DNA from: JAUIAS01 sp030425395
GTDB taxonomy: Bacteria; Pseudomonadota; Alphaproteobacteria; Rhodobacterales; Rhodobacteraceae
Direction: 5' to 3'
Length of the DNA: 64,000 nucleotides
Assembly: GCA_043553855.1 (NCBI GenBank)
Contig: CP121336.1
Span: 1,364,001 to 1,428,000, forward strand
This document shows positions 8,550 through 16,445 of the stretch, in pieces. The notes under the pieces are model-generated. The model worked only from the letters and a program-made list of their open reading frames with translations, was not told the DNA's origin and did not search any database. The first letter of the stretch is position 1. Each line of letters opens with the position of its first letter. Both the position numbers and the translations under genes were made by a program.

Positions 8550-9083
8550 TCAGATCGCAGCAGCCCGACCCGGCCGCAAGTAAAACAGACCAACCCCCGC
8601 CCCCAACAACGCCACCGCCGACACGACCGTGCGCACGGTGTTGAACATTTGCCAGCGCGGCGAATACGCAGCCCAGATGTCCCTCGCGGCCATGACGTCC
8701 TGCGGCACCTCGATCCGCGCCAGCGCTTCGTTCATCGGCACATTGACCGCTGCGGTCAGAATCAGCCCGCCGGTCAGATACACCAGCCCGCCCGCCCCGA
8801 ACGCCAGCCCTGATACGCGCCGCCCCGCGCGCAACGCGACCGCTGCAGTGAGCAGCATTACAACCGGCGTCAAAAAGAAGGCGGGCATGAACACCCCATT
8901 GCGCACCGACGCGTTCATGCCCTGCATCGCCTGTATGGCTACACGCGGATCAATCGCATCCAGCCCCCACATCGTCGAACAGACCCACGCATAGAAAAAA
9001 CCGAAAATCGCCCCGCTCAGCAGCAGCGACAGGAACGCCAGCGCAACCACAAGGGCGGAAACGGATTGAGAAGAACGGGCCAT
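8550..9083 (-). CDS. DUF1772 (anthrone oxygenase-like) membrane protein
   Basis: 177 residues with four hydrophobic helices (about residues 8-33, 64-84, 91-112 and 150-170). The family shows a conserved N-terminal helix, an FMPAFFLTPVVML segment and the loop AAVNVPMNEALARI (about 111-124), close to the NVPxN motif of DUF1772. Enzymatic activity is known for only a few fungal relatives, so the cellular role is unknown. It is divergent from a TetR-family gene with only 83 bp between the starts, and that spacer holds inverted repeats likely to be the repressor's operator. AAGGGGA precedes the ATG at 9083. Confidence 0.8.
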   Translation of the reverse strand: MARSSQSVSALVVALAFLSLLLSGAIFGFFYAWVCSTMWGLDAIDPRVAIQAMQGMNASVRNGVFMPAFFLTPVVMLLTAAVALRAGRRVSGLAFGAGGLVYLTGGLILTAAVNVPMNEALARIEVPQDVMAARDIWAAYSPRWQMFNTVRTVVSAVALLGAGVGLFYLRPGRAAAI

Positions 9084-9096
9084 GGAATCCCCTTGG

Positions 9097-9132
9097 CGTA
9101 ATTTGTGTTACGGTATTGACGCAACCCGTAAC
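9097..9132. promoter_or_regulatory. Probable TetR operator between divergent genes
   Basis: CGTAA at 9097-9101 and TTACG at 9108-9112 form a 5-bp-arm palindrome, and GTTACGG at 9107-9113 is the exact reverse complement of CCGTAAC at 9126-9132. The three half-sites sit between the starts of the DUF1772 and TetR genes. A possible TTGACG/TACGGA promoter for the TetR gene (9116-9144) overlaps the last half-site, fitting autorepression. Confidence 0.6.
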
Positions 9133-9166
9133 GAAGAATACGGATGACGTCAACAGAGGATGCCTC

Positions 9167-9757
9167 ATGCAAAGCGACGCCCGCGAAGTCCGCGCCCAGC
9201 AAATCGAAGAAGCCGCCTACCGGGTGCTGGAAGCCAAAGGCTACGCCGGGATGACAATGCTGGCTGTCGCGAAAGAGGCCAAAGCCTCGAACGAAACGCT
9301 GTATCGCTGGTATGGCGACCGCACCGGCCTGTTTGCGGCGCTGATCACGCGCAACACCGCGCTTGTTCGCGCCGCGCTGGAGGCCGCGCAGGACGATGAC
9401 CCGATGGCCGAACTCACCCGGTTGGCCCCCGCCCTTCTGGGGATGCTGATCGGCCCGCGTGCCGTGGCGCTCAACCGGGCAGCGGCGGCAGACAAGACCG
9501 GCACACTGGGCAAGACGCTGGGCCAGGCCGGGCGCGACCGGGTGTTCCCGTGGATTCTGTCGGTCATGGACCGCACCATTGCCGCCGGCTATTTCTCAGG
9601 CCCGCCAGAGGCGCTCGCCGACAGTTTCCTGTCGCTGTTGATCGGCGATTGGCAGGTCCGCCGCGTTACCGGCGCGATGCCGCCTCCCGACGCGGACGCC
9701 ATCGAAACCCGCGCCCGCGCGACACTGGCCAAGCTGGCAATCCTGCACGCCCCCTAG
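9167..9757 (+). CDS. TetR/AcrR family transcriptional regulator
   Basis: 196 residues from the ATG at 9167, which has AGAGGA 6 bp upstream. The N-terminal helix-turn-helix is clear: AAYRVLEAKGYAGMTMLAVAKEAKASNETLYRWYGDRTGLFAALI (shown here in outline; residues about 15-60) with the TLYRWYGD recognition-helix pattern of the family. The C-terminal ligand domain is unassigned but ends in an AefR-like region. It is divergent from a DUF1772 membrane protein and probably represses both genes through the inverted repeats at 9097-9132. The ligand is unknown. Confidence 0.88.
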   Translation: MQSDAREVRAQQIEEAAYRVLEAKGYAGMTMLAVAKEAKASNETLYRWYGDRTGLFAALITRNTALVRAALEAAQDDDPMAELTRLAPALLGMLIGPRAVALNRAAAADKTGTLGKTLGQAGRDRVFPWILSVMDRTIAAGYFSGPPEALADSFLSLLIGDWQVRRVTGAMPPPDADAIETRARATLAKLAILHAP

Positions 9758-9811
9758 ACGCAAGCAGCCCGTCGCCTTACCTGTGCCCTGACACAGCAAA
9801 AGAGCCGAGAC

Positions 9812-10756
9812 ATGACCAAACCGCCCCTGACCCTCTTCATGGCCGCCCCGCGCGGGTTCTGCGCCGGTGTGGACCGCGCCATTCGCATCGTCGAAATGGC
9901 GATCGAGAAATGGGGCGCGCCGGTCTATGTCCGCCATGAGATCGTGCACAACAAATACGTGGTGGATGACCTGCGCGAAAAAGGCGCGGTGTTTGTCGAG
10001 GAACTTGACGAATGCCCCGATGACCGCCCCGTGATCTTTTCCGCCCATGGCGTGCCCAAATCCGTGCCCGCAGCCGCCACCGCGCGCGAGATGGTCTTTG
10101 TCGATGCCACCTGCCCGCTGGTGAGCAAGGTGCATATCGAAGCGCAGCGCCACGCCGACAACGGGCTCCAGATGATCATGATCGGCCACGCGGGCCACCC
10201 CGAAACCGTGGGCACCATGGGTCAACTGCCCGAGGGCGAGGTGCTGTTGGTCGAAACGGTGGAGGATGTGTCACAGGTCGCGGTGCGCGATCCCGAAAGG
10301 CTGGCCTATGTGACGCAAACGACGCTCAGCGTGGATGACACCGCCGATATCGTGGCGGCCCTGCAAGCGCGGTTTCCCGCCATCGTCGGCCCGCACAAGG
10401 AAGACATCTGTTACGCCACCACCAACCGGCAGGAAGCGGTCAAGGCCATCGCGCCGGACTGCGACGCGCTTCTGGTGGTGGGCGCGCCCAATTCGTCAAA
10501 CTCGCGCCGTCTAGTCGAAGTCGCCTCCCGCGCGGGCTGCCCCTATGCGCAACTGGTGCAGCGGGCCGAAAACATCGACTGGCGCGCGCTGGACGGGATC
10601 GCATCCGTCGGCATCACCGCAGGCGCCAGCGCACCCGAGATCCTGATCGAAGAAGTCGTGGACGCGTTCAGGGAGCGATTCGACGTGACCGTTCAGATCG
10701 TGGAGACCGCACAGGAAAACGTAGAATTCAAGGTCCCGAGGGTGTTGCGGGTTTGA
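9812..10756 (+). CDS. ispH: 4-hydroxy-3-methylbut-2-enyl diphosphate reductase
   Basis: 314 residues. IspH (LytB) is the last enzyme of the non-mevalonate isoprenoid pathway and reduces HMBPP to IPP and DMAPP using a 4Fe-4S cluster. The three cluster cysteines are in place: Cys17 (APRGFCAGVDRA), Cys101 (DATCPLVSKVH) and Cys200 (EDICYATTNRQ). The substrate-binding EIVHNKYVV, SAHGVP, GHAGHPE, GAPNSSNS and GITAGASAPE motifs are also intact. Located between the TetR gene and the AT-rich two-gene island. Confidence 0.97.
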   Translation: MTKPPLTLFMAAPRGFCAGVDRAIRIVEMAIEKWGAPVYVRHEIVHNKYVVDDLREKGAVFVEELDECPDDRPVIFSAHGVPKSVPAAATAREMVFVDATCPLVSKVHIEAQRHADNGLQMIMIGHAGHPETVGTMGQLPEGEVLLVETVEDVSQVAVRDPERLAYVTQTTLSVDDTADIVAALQARFPAIVGPHKEDICYATTNRQEAVKAIAPDCDALLVVGAPNSSNSRRLVEVASRAGCPYAQLVQRAENIDWRALDGIASVGITAGASAPEILIEEVVDAFRERFDVTVQIVETAQENVEFKVPRVLRV

Positions 10757-10874
10757 GAAACACGAAATGTCCCCCTCATGACCCACAAAGCAACACACGC
10801 CTAGCGGGAAATTCTCATTGCAACTGGAATACTGATAGGACATCTTAGAGCAAAAGTGTCAATGAAGGTTTGCA

Positions 10875-11789
10875 ATGTCATACAGGACAAAGACGCTATC
10901 TCTACAAAGGGCGTATTTCAACGATGGGTTTAACGGCGACCTTGAGCAGACGTTGCGCAATTTGTTTGTGAAATTGTCAAAGGCGAATGAAAGAATCGTA
11001 GATATCGATTTTTTCGCTCGACGTTTGTTTGCAAACATAGAAGATGACGCAACATCCAAAGGCGTCTTTCTGAGAGTTTTGGAATTTGAGAAGGGTGCAA
11101 TCGGCGTAATTAACTTCGATACAACAAACGACATCGTCGCTGTCGACGAGTTCCATCACCCCAAGCATAGAGACTTCCTCAGAGACGAGGCTGTCCTGTA
11201 CGTGGTCGGCAACCACATTGTAGCTTGCAACTTAAAGAACAAACATGGAACGCTAGCGGGGAATGTGTTAACATTGGCTCAAAGCGCGGAAGTATTGGAG
11301 AGGGGCGTTACTTTGAAAATTTCCGATGTCCCAGACAAAACAACACTTGATCGGTTGCGAACGGTCGGTGTCAAAGAGGTCGACATTGGGGTGACTTCGT
11401 ACATCCAAAACCTGGACTTTTTGAAATCTGGCTCGTCATTTGGAAAAGTTGTAAAGAGCGTGTTTGCAACACCCGATGACAAAGACGCAATTCGAAAGCG
11501 CGCGAATGCCGTTGGGAAATTATCACTTAGGCGCGGTCGCTTTGAAAAGGATGAATTAGAAAAGGACCAATGGCTAACAGAGATCGGCGCTGAGATACTC
11601 GAAGAAGGAGTATCTGAAGATTTCAAAATTCGGCTGGAAGACGGAAGTACGGTATCCAACTCAAGCCTCAAGAAATCCAAATCTGTAAAATTAAAGCGAT
11701 ACGCTAACAGCTTTTCATATGATGGCGCAAAATTGGAACTTAAAAATTATTTCAAGGCCTTAACGTTAGATGGATCTCTGGGAGCATGA
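10875..11789 (+). CDS. Putative defence-module cytosolic component, RexA/DUF4868-like
   Basis: 304 residues, clearly lower GC and different codon use than its neighbours, which suggests transfer. No membrane helix. The centre (about residues 108-165) has the layout of lambda RexA: a hydrophobic strand VLYVVGNHIVACNL, then GTLAGNVLTL, then VTLKISDVPDKTTLDRLRTV and KEVDIGV. The length and the partnership with a four-helix membrane protein also fit KwaB (DUF4868) of the Kiwa system. It overlaps the next gene by 20 bp, so the two are coupled. GAAGG lies 7 bp before the ATG. Homology to RexA or KwaB is my inference from pattern; the ORF itself is well supported. Confidence 0.55.
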   Translation: MSYRTKTLSLQRAYFNDGFNGDLEQTLRNLFVKLSKANERIVDIDFFARRLFANIEDDATSKGVFLRVLEFEKGAIGVINFDTTNDIVAVDEFHHPKHRDFLRDEAVLYVVGNHIVACNLKNKHGTLAGNVLTLAQSAEVLERGVTLKISDVPDKTTLDRLRTVGVKEVDIGVTSYIQNLDFLKSGSSFGKVVKSVFATPDDKDAIRKRANAVGKLSLRRGRFEKDELEKDQWLTEIGAEILEEGVSEDFKIRLEDGSTVSNSSLKKSKSVKLKRYANSFSYDGAKLELKNYFKALTLDGSLGA

Positions 11790-12273
11790 CTTGATTGATC
11801 GCAAGGCAACATCTTGGCTATTCATAAGCCTTGTGGCGGCTGGCACGGCTGGCTTCTTAGCCTACGATAATGCTCAGAAATTTGCGTCCGTCGTTGATTT
11901 GCTAGCAACAATAATTTCGATCTTAGTTGGCGTATCGTTGGCCGTAATTGCCGTTTTAACGTCACCTTTTTCGGTATCGGATCAAAAGGCAAAAGATGAA
12001 TATGAAGCAGTCCGAATGACTAACACAATCAAAGAAGACGACGAAATTATTGCGAAAGGTCAACTAATTTTTTTCTGGGTTTTCTTCCTTGCACTGGGAC
12101 TTTCGCTTATTTTCAGTTGGGCGATAGCTGGCGCAGATACAGATTTCGAAGATCAGTATATCAAATGGCTATCATGTCTAACTGCCTCAGTAAGTATTTT
12201 TGCGTTCATGTGGTCCGCCAGATTACCAAGTTTGCTTCAAAAAATCTCGAGCCAGCGCCGAACTCTTGGCTGA
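11770..12273 (+). CDS. Putative four-helix membrane partner, RexB/KwaA-like
   Basis: 167 residues with four hydrophobic segments (about 13-32, 42-63, 99-120, 131-149) joined by a charged cytosolic-looking loop (about 68-97) between helices 2 and 3. This is the topology of lambda RexB (144 residues, four helices) and roughly that of KwaA. The second helix, ATIISILVGVSLAVIAVL, resembles the ion-channel helix of RexB in composition and place. The start lies inside the end of the upstream gene (20-bp overlap), so stoichiometric expression is likely. No other recognised domain. If the pair is a defence system this would be the membrane-depolarising effector. Confidence 0.55.
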   Translation: MDLWEHDLIDRKATSWLFISLVAAGTAGFLAYDNAQKFASVVDLLATIISILVGVSLAVIAVLTSPFSVSDQKAKDEYEAVRMTNTIKEDDEIIAKGQLIFFWVFFLALGLSLIFSWAIAGADTDFEDQYIKWLSCLTASVSIFAFMWSARLPSLLQKISSQRRTLG

Positions 12274-12627
12274 AACACCCCCACCCCACACAGCGCACAT
12301 GCGCTGGCGGGGGAGGCTCTCGCTCATCTCTGTCGGGCTGGTGTCCCGTGCTCTCAAGACTAAGAAGAAGATCGGCGCCGTGCCCATGCGGGGCAGACTG
12401 TGCCTGCGGGGTGTAAATCCGCGGGCCCCGTGGCCGGTCGATGAACCGGGCCGGATCGGTCGGGCGGGGGTGGTGGGCCCCCTGATCGTCATCTTCGGCG
12501 TTGCAACGTGGGTGACCATGCCCGCGGCTCCCTTTCCAACCGGCTAACCCATCGCGCGGTGCCGGTTGCTCTGGTCCTGAGGCGATGAACACCCTACAAC
12601 ATGGGCAACTGACCAAGAGGCCCGCCC
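12274..12627. other. GC-rich intergenic region, no gene recognised
   Basis: 354 bp between the AT-rich island and DUF3429. GC content returns abruptly to host level. Several short complementary runs occur (for example GCGGGCCCCG near 12420 with GGGGGTGGTGGGCCCCC near 12465), so the transcript could fold, but no tRNA, rRNA or known riboswitch motif was recognised and the open frames are not convincing. Confidence 0.4.
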
Positions 12628-13080
12628 GTGACGACCATTCCCCGCTCTGCCCTGATCCTCGGCCTTGCCGGATTGATCCCGTTCCTGTGGGGCGTGGCCA
12701 CCCAGATGAATGACGGGCTGATGGCATGGGGGGCGGCGCAGCTTGGCCCGCGTTTTGTCGGGCCGTATGTGCAACTGGCCTATGGCACCGTGATCCTCAG
12801 CTTTATGTCCGGCGTCTTGTGGGGCTTTGCCACCAAGGCCAGCGGCATGCAGGCGGCGGTGGGCTATGGTCTGTCGGTGATCCCGGCGCTCTGGGCGTTC
12901 TTCATGGTTGGCGGCGGACCGGTCAGCGCCGCAACCAACCTTGCCACCGGGTTCATCGGTCTGCTGGTTCTGGATTACGCCTTTGCGCTCTGGGGGCTGG
13001 CCCCGCCGTGGTGGATGCGGTTGCGGCTGCTGCTGAGCGCGGTCGTGGTGGCCTGCCTGTCGTTGGAGATCTTCGGATGA
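12628..13080 (+). CDS. DUF3429 family membrane protein
   Basis: 150 residues from a GTG start with AAGAGG upstream. Four or five hydrophobic helices span most of the length: about 9-24, 51-70, 76-97, 104-123 and 129-148. The VQLAYGTVILSFMSGVLWGF motif (about residues 49-68) is the DUF3429 hallmark. Inner-membrane location is expected; the function of the family is unknown. The stop overlaps the start of the next gene (ATGA), so the two are translationally coupled, which suggests a shared role or simply shared expression with the methyltransferase. Confidence 0.85.
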   Translation: MTTIPRSALILGLAGLIPFLWGVATQMNDGLMAWGAAQLGPRFVGPYVQLAYGTVILSFMSGVLWGFATKASGMQAAVGYGLSVIPALWAFFMVGGGPVSAATNLATGFIGLLVLDYAFALWGLAPPWWMRLRLLLSAVVVACLSLEIFG

Positions 13081-13670
13081 ACGATGCTGCAACACGCGAT
13101 GTGTATGATGCCGAGGCCGCGCGCTATGCGGCGATGACCGATGCCCACAACCGCGCCGATCCCCGGCTGGCCGATTTCATGGCCGCCCTGCCTGCGGGGG
13201 GCGCGGTTCTGGATCTGGGCTGCGGCCCCGGCTCGGCGGCCGAGGTGATGGCCCAGGCGGGTTTCGACGTCGAAGCGATGGACGCCAGCCCCGCAATGGT
13301 GGACATGGCCGCCGCACGCGATGGCGTGCGCGCCGTTCTGGGCGGCTTTGACGATATCACCGGCGAGACCGTCTATGACGGGGTGTGGGCCAACTTCAGC
13401 CTGCTGCACGCCACGCGCGAGGACATGCCGCGCCATCTGGCCGCGATCCGCCGGGCCCTGCGGGCCGGGGGCGTGTTTCACATCGGATTAAAGACAGGAA
13501 CAGGGGCGGCCCGCGACCGGCTGGGCCGGTTCTATACCTATTACGAAGAGGACGAATTGACAGATCTTCTGGAAACGGCGGGTTTTATCCCGCGTGCCCG
13601 CCACCGGGGTGTCGATCCCGGTCTTGACGGAGCGGACGCCCCCTGGATCACGGTGCTGAGCGATGGCTGA
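13077..13670 (+). CDS. Class I SAM-dependent methyltransferase
   Basis: 197 residues. The SAM-binding motif I VLDLGCGPGSAAEVMA is at about residues 43-58, followed by the acidic end of strand 2 (VEAMDASPAMV), and the FDDITGE and GVWANFSLLHA segments of motifs II-III. The C-terminal LGRFYTYYEEDELTDLLETAGF is common in small bacterial methyltransferases of the Methyltransf_11/25 type. Substrate unknown. Coupled to DUF3429 by a 4-bp overlap upstream and overlapping rnhA by 8 bp downstream, so it sits in the middle of a tight operon. Confidence 0.88.
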   Translation: MNDAATRDVYDAEAARYAAMTDAHNRADPRLADFMAALPAGGAVLDLGCGPGSAAEVMAQAGFDVEAMDASPAMVDMAAARDGVRAVLGGFDDITGETVYDGVWANFSLLHATREDMPRHLAAIRRALRAGGVFHIGLKTGTGAARDRLGRFYTYYEEDELTDLLETAGFIPRARHRGVDPGLDGADAPWITVLSDG

Positions 13671-14130
13671 CCTCTTTGCCTATACCGACGGGGCCTGTTC
13701 CGGCAATCCGGGGCCGGGCGGCTGGGGCGTCCTGATGCGCGCGACCGAGGGTGACACCATCGTCAAGGAACGCGAATTGCAGGGGGGCGAGGCCAACACC
13801 ACCAACAACCGCATGGAACTGATGGCTGCGATTGCCGCGCTCGAGGCTTTGGCGCGCCCGTCACGGATCACCGTGATCACCGACAGCGCCTATGTGAAAA
13901 ACGGTGTGACCGGGTGGATTTTCGGCTGGAAGAAAAACGGCTGGAAAACTGCAGCAAAGAAGCCGGTCAAGAATGTGGAGCTGTGGCAACGCCTTGACGC
14001 CGCGCAGGCGCGCCACGATGTGACATGGGAATGGGTCAAGGGCCACGCGGGCCACCCGGAAAACGAACGCGCCGACGAACTGGCGCGGGCGGGCATGGCC
14101 CCGTTCAAGCCCGCGCGAAGCACAGGATAA
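13663..14130 (+). CDS. rnhA: Ribonuclease HI
   Basis: 155 residues, the normal length for RNase HI, which removes the RNA strand of RNA-DNA hybrids. Active-site residues are visible: Asp9 in YTDGACSGNPGPGGWG, the Glu in NNRMELMA, the Asp in ITDSAYVKNGVTGW, and the final Asp in HPENERADELA. The handle/basic region FGWKKNGWKTAAKKPVKN is present, so this is the E. coli-like type with a basic protrusion. Its start overlaps the preceding methyltransferase by 8 bp. Confidence 0.97.
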   Translation: MADLFAYTDGACSGNPGPGGWGVLMRATEGDTIVKERELQGGEANTTNNRMELMAAIAALEALARPSRITVITDSAYVKNGVTGWIFGWKKNGWKTAAKKPVKNVELWQRLDAAQARHDVTWEWVKGHAGHPENERADELARAGMAPFKPARSTG

Positions 14131-14143
14131 GGGAGACATGACA

Positions 14144-14458
14144 ATGGATGCTCAGACCGAAATCGAAATTCAGGCCGCCGCCTTCCGCCGGTTGCAACAC
14201 CACCTGATGCAGGACCGCACCGACGTGCAGAACATCGACCTGATGAACATGGCCGGTTTCTGCCGCAACTGTCTGGCCCGCTGGTATCAGGAAGCCGCAG
14301 CGGAAAAGGGCATCGAGATGACCAAGGACGAGGCCCGCGAGACCTACTACGGCATGACAATGGCCGAGTGGAAATCCAACTACCAGACCGACGCCAGCGC
14401 CGAAAAGCAGGCGGCGTTCAAGGTGGCGTTCGAGGAAAACGTCGGCTCAAAGGGCTGA
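14144..14458 (+). CDS. DUF1244 family protein
   Basis: 104 residues from the ATG at 14144; the alternative ATG at 14138 has the GGGAGA ribosome site too close (about 1-2 bp), whereas 14144 has ideal spacing. The family core is obvious: AAAFRRLQHHLMQDRTDVQNIDLMNMAGFCRNCLARWYQ (in outline, residues about 10-48) with the FCRNCL pair of cysteines, then YYGMTMAEWKSNYQ. The protein is short, helical and soluble. Function unknown. It follows rnhA by 13 bp in the same operon. Confidence 0.9.
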   Translation: MDAQTEIEIQAAAFRRLQHHLMQDRTDVQNIDLMNMAGFCRNCLARWYQEAAAEKGIEMTKDEARETYYGMTMAEWKSNYQTDASAEKQAAFKVAFEENVGSKG

Positions 14459-14483
14459 CACTCAGGGCCAAGCGCGGACGGCA

Positions 14484-14519
14484 GATGCCTCCGGCGGGAG
14501 TATTTTGGGCCAGAAGAAG
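14484..14519 (+). repeat. Rhodobacterales-type intergenic motif (CCTCCGGCGGGAG...)
   Basis: The string beginning GATGCCTCCGGCGGGAGTAT and ending GGCCAGAAGAAG, just after DUF1244, matches from memory a short motif common after genes in Rhodobacterales. CTCC/GGAG can form a small hairpin followed by TATTTT, so it may act as a weak terminator. Copy number elsewhere in the genome cannot be judged from this window. Confidence 0.4.
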
Positions 14520-14564
14520 ACCGGCGCGGGCGGACTGACCGAATAGGTCGCCCGCCCGGCGGTA

Positions 14565-15425
14565 TCAGATCGCTGCCTTGCGGCTTTCGTCGAGGTAAAT
14601 CTCGCGCAGGCGGGTGGAGACGGAACCGGGGGTGCCGTCGCCCAGTGCCGCGCCGTCGATTTCCACCACCGGCATCACGAAGGTCGAGGCGGAAGTGATG
14701 AACGCCTCGTCAGCCTCTTTTGCCTCGTCGATGGTAAAGCTGCGCTCTTCCACTTCCATTTGCGCCTCTTGGGCGAACCGCAGAACGGCGGCACGGGTGA
14801 TGCCGTGCAGGATGTCGTTGGACAGCTGGCGGGTGATGATCTTGTTACCCTTGACGATATAGGCGTTGTTGGAGGTGCCTTCGGTCACAAAGCCATCCTC
14901 GACCAGCCACGCGTCGTCGCATCCGGCTTTCTTTGCCATCATCTTGCCCATGGAGGGATAGAGAAGCTGCACCGTCTTGATATCACGACGGCCCCAGCGG
15001 ATATCCTCGATCGAGATGACCTTGAGCCCCTTGCGCGCGGTGGGATTATCGGCAAGGCCGGGTTTGGACTGGGTGAACAGAACCAGCGTCGGCTTGGTCA
15101 CTTCCGGGTCGGGAAAGACGAAATCGCGGTCGCCTGCGGAGCCGCGCGACACCTGAAGATAGATCATGCCTTCTTCGATGTTGTTCAACGCCACCAGTTT
15201 GCGGTGGATCTCCAGAAGATCGTCAAAGGCTTCCGGCTTTTCCATGTCCAGTTCGTTCAGCGAGCGTTCGAGCCGCGCGACGTGGCCGTCAAAGTCGATC
15301 AGCTTGCCATCCAGAACGCTGGTGACCTCATAGACGCCATCGGCCATGAGGAAGGAGCGGTCAAAGATGGAAACCTTGGCTTCGGTTTCAGGCAGGTAGT
15401 CGCCGTTTACATATACGGTGCGCAT
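14565..15425 (-). CDS. D-amino-acid aminotransferase (class IV PLP enzyme)
   Basis: 286 residues, matching D-alanine/D-amino acid transaminases. It starts MRTVYVNGDYLPETEAKVSI followed by FDRSFLMADGVYEVTSV, the class IV N-terminal pattern. The PLP lysine is in GRRDIKTVQLLYPSMGKMMA (about residues 146-165) and the phosphate-binding EGTSNNAY and HGITRAAVL follow. These enzymes move the amino group of D-amino acids onto 2-oxoglutarate, giving D-glutamate. It lies 4 bp downstream of dgcA and close to dgcN, which consume D-glutamate, so a D-amino-acid catabolic operon is likely. Confidence 0.9.
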   Translation of the reverse strand: MRTVYVNGDYLPETEAKVSIFDRSFLMADGVYEVTSVLDGKLIDFDGHVARLERSLNELDMEKPEAFDDLLEIHRKLVALNNIEEGMIYLQVSRGSAGDRDFVFPDPEVTKPTLVLFTQSKPGLADNPTARKGLKVISIEDIRWGRRDIKTVQLLYPSMGKMMAKKAGCDDAWLVEDGFVTEGTSNNAYIVKGNKIITRQLSNDILHGITRAAVLRFAQEAQMEVEERSFTIDEAKEADEAFITSASTFVMPVVEIDGAALGDGTPGSVSTRLREIYLDESRKAAI

Positions 15426-15429
15426 GTCG

Positions 15430-16395
15430 TTATCCCCATAGGTCCGGAACGGGCGGGTGCACCCCGGCCGCGTCGAATGTCAAAGCGTGGTCGCGGTCTT
15501 CTGCCAGAAGAAGCGGCCCGTCAAGGTCCGTGACTGCCGCCCCCTGAGCCACCAGCGTCGCCGGAGCCATGGCAAGGGACGACCCCACCATACAGCCGAC
15601 CATGACGTCAAAGCCCTGCTCAAGGGCGGCGGCGCGCAGGGCCAATGCCTCGGTCAGGCCACCGGTCTTGTCGAGCTTGATGTTGACCACATCGTATTTG
15701 CCACGCAGCGCCGGCAGGCTGGCGCGGTCGTGGCAGCTTTCGTCCGCGCAAACGGGAACCGGGCGCTCCATACCGATCAGTGCGTCGTCCTCACCGGCGG
15801 GAAGCGGCTGTTCGACAAGCGCCACGCCGAGCCGGACAAGATGCGGCGCAAGATCGGCATAGACCTCGGCGCTCCAGCCTTCGTTGGCGTCCACGATGAT
15901 GCGCGCGTCGGGGGCACCGGCGCGGACCGCCTCAAGGCGGGGCATATCATCCGGCGTGCCCAGTTTGATCTTGAGCAGCGGGCGATGCGCGTTGGCCTGT
16001 GCCTGCGCGCGCATCGCGTCGGGTTCATCCAGCGACAGGGTATAGGCGGTGATCTCCGGGCCGGGCGCGGGCAGGCCTGCCAGTTCCCAGACCCGCTTGC
16101 CTGTGCGTTGGGCCTCAAGATCCCAGTACGCGCAATCCACCGCGTTGCGGGCCGCGCCGGGTTCCAGCGCGTCTTGCAGGGTGGTGCGATTGATGTCTTC
16201 GGGCAAACCCGCGATCTGGGCGGTGACGCTGTCCAGCGTTTCGCCGTAACGCGCATAGGGCACACATTCGCCCCAACCGCTGTGTTCCCCGTCGCGCACG
16301 CGCGCGGTCAGAACCTTGGCCTCGGTCCGGGCACCACGGCTGATGCGAAAGACCTGCGCCAGCCGGAACACATCGCGGGTGACTTCGATGGGCAT
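15430..16395 (-). CDS. dgcA: N-acetyl-D-glutamate racemase (enolase superfamily, DgcA-like)
   Basis: 321 residues from the ATG at 16395, chosen for the AAGGAA site upstream and the protein start MPIEVTRDVFRLAQVFRISRG. It belongs to the mandelate racemase/muconate lactonizing group, dipeptide-epimerase-like branch. The catalytic set is intact: KIK in LLKIKLG, Asp in IIVDANEGW, Glu in ALVEQPL, Asp in CADESCH and Lys in VNIKLDKTGG. Known DgcA enzymes in marine bacteria racemise N-acetyl-D-glutamate to N-acetyl-L-glutamate. An L-Ala-D/L-Glu epimerase activity is the alternative; the adjacent DUF1611 gene favours DgcA. Confidence 0.82.
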   Translation of the reverse strand: MPIEVTRDVFRLAQVFRISRGARTEAKVLTARVRDGEHSGWGECVPYARYGETLDSVTAQIAGLPEDINRTTLQDALEPGAARNAVDCAYWDLEAQRTGKRVWELAGLPAPGPEITAYTLSLDEPDAMRAQAQANAHRPLLKIKLGTPDDMPRLEAVRAGAPDARIIVDANEGWSAEVYADLAPHLVRLGVALVEQPLPAGEDDALIGMERPVPVCADESCHDRASLPALRGKYDVVNIKLDKTGGLTEALALRAAALEQGFDVMVGCMVGSSLAMAPATLVAQGAAVTDLDGPLLLAEDRDHALTFDAAGVHPPVPDLWG

Positions 16396-16445
16396 GGTAT
16401 TCCTTTCGGGTCGTCGGTGGGGCCGCATGGCCCCACGCGGCAGGT

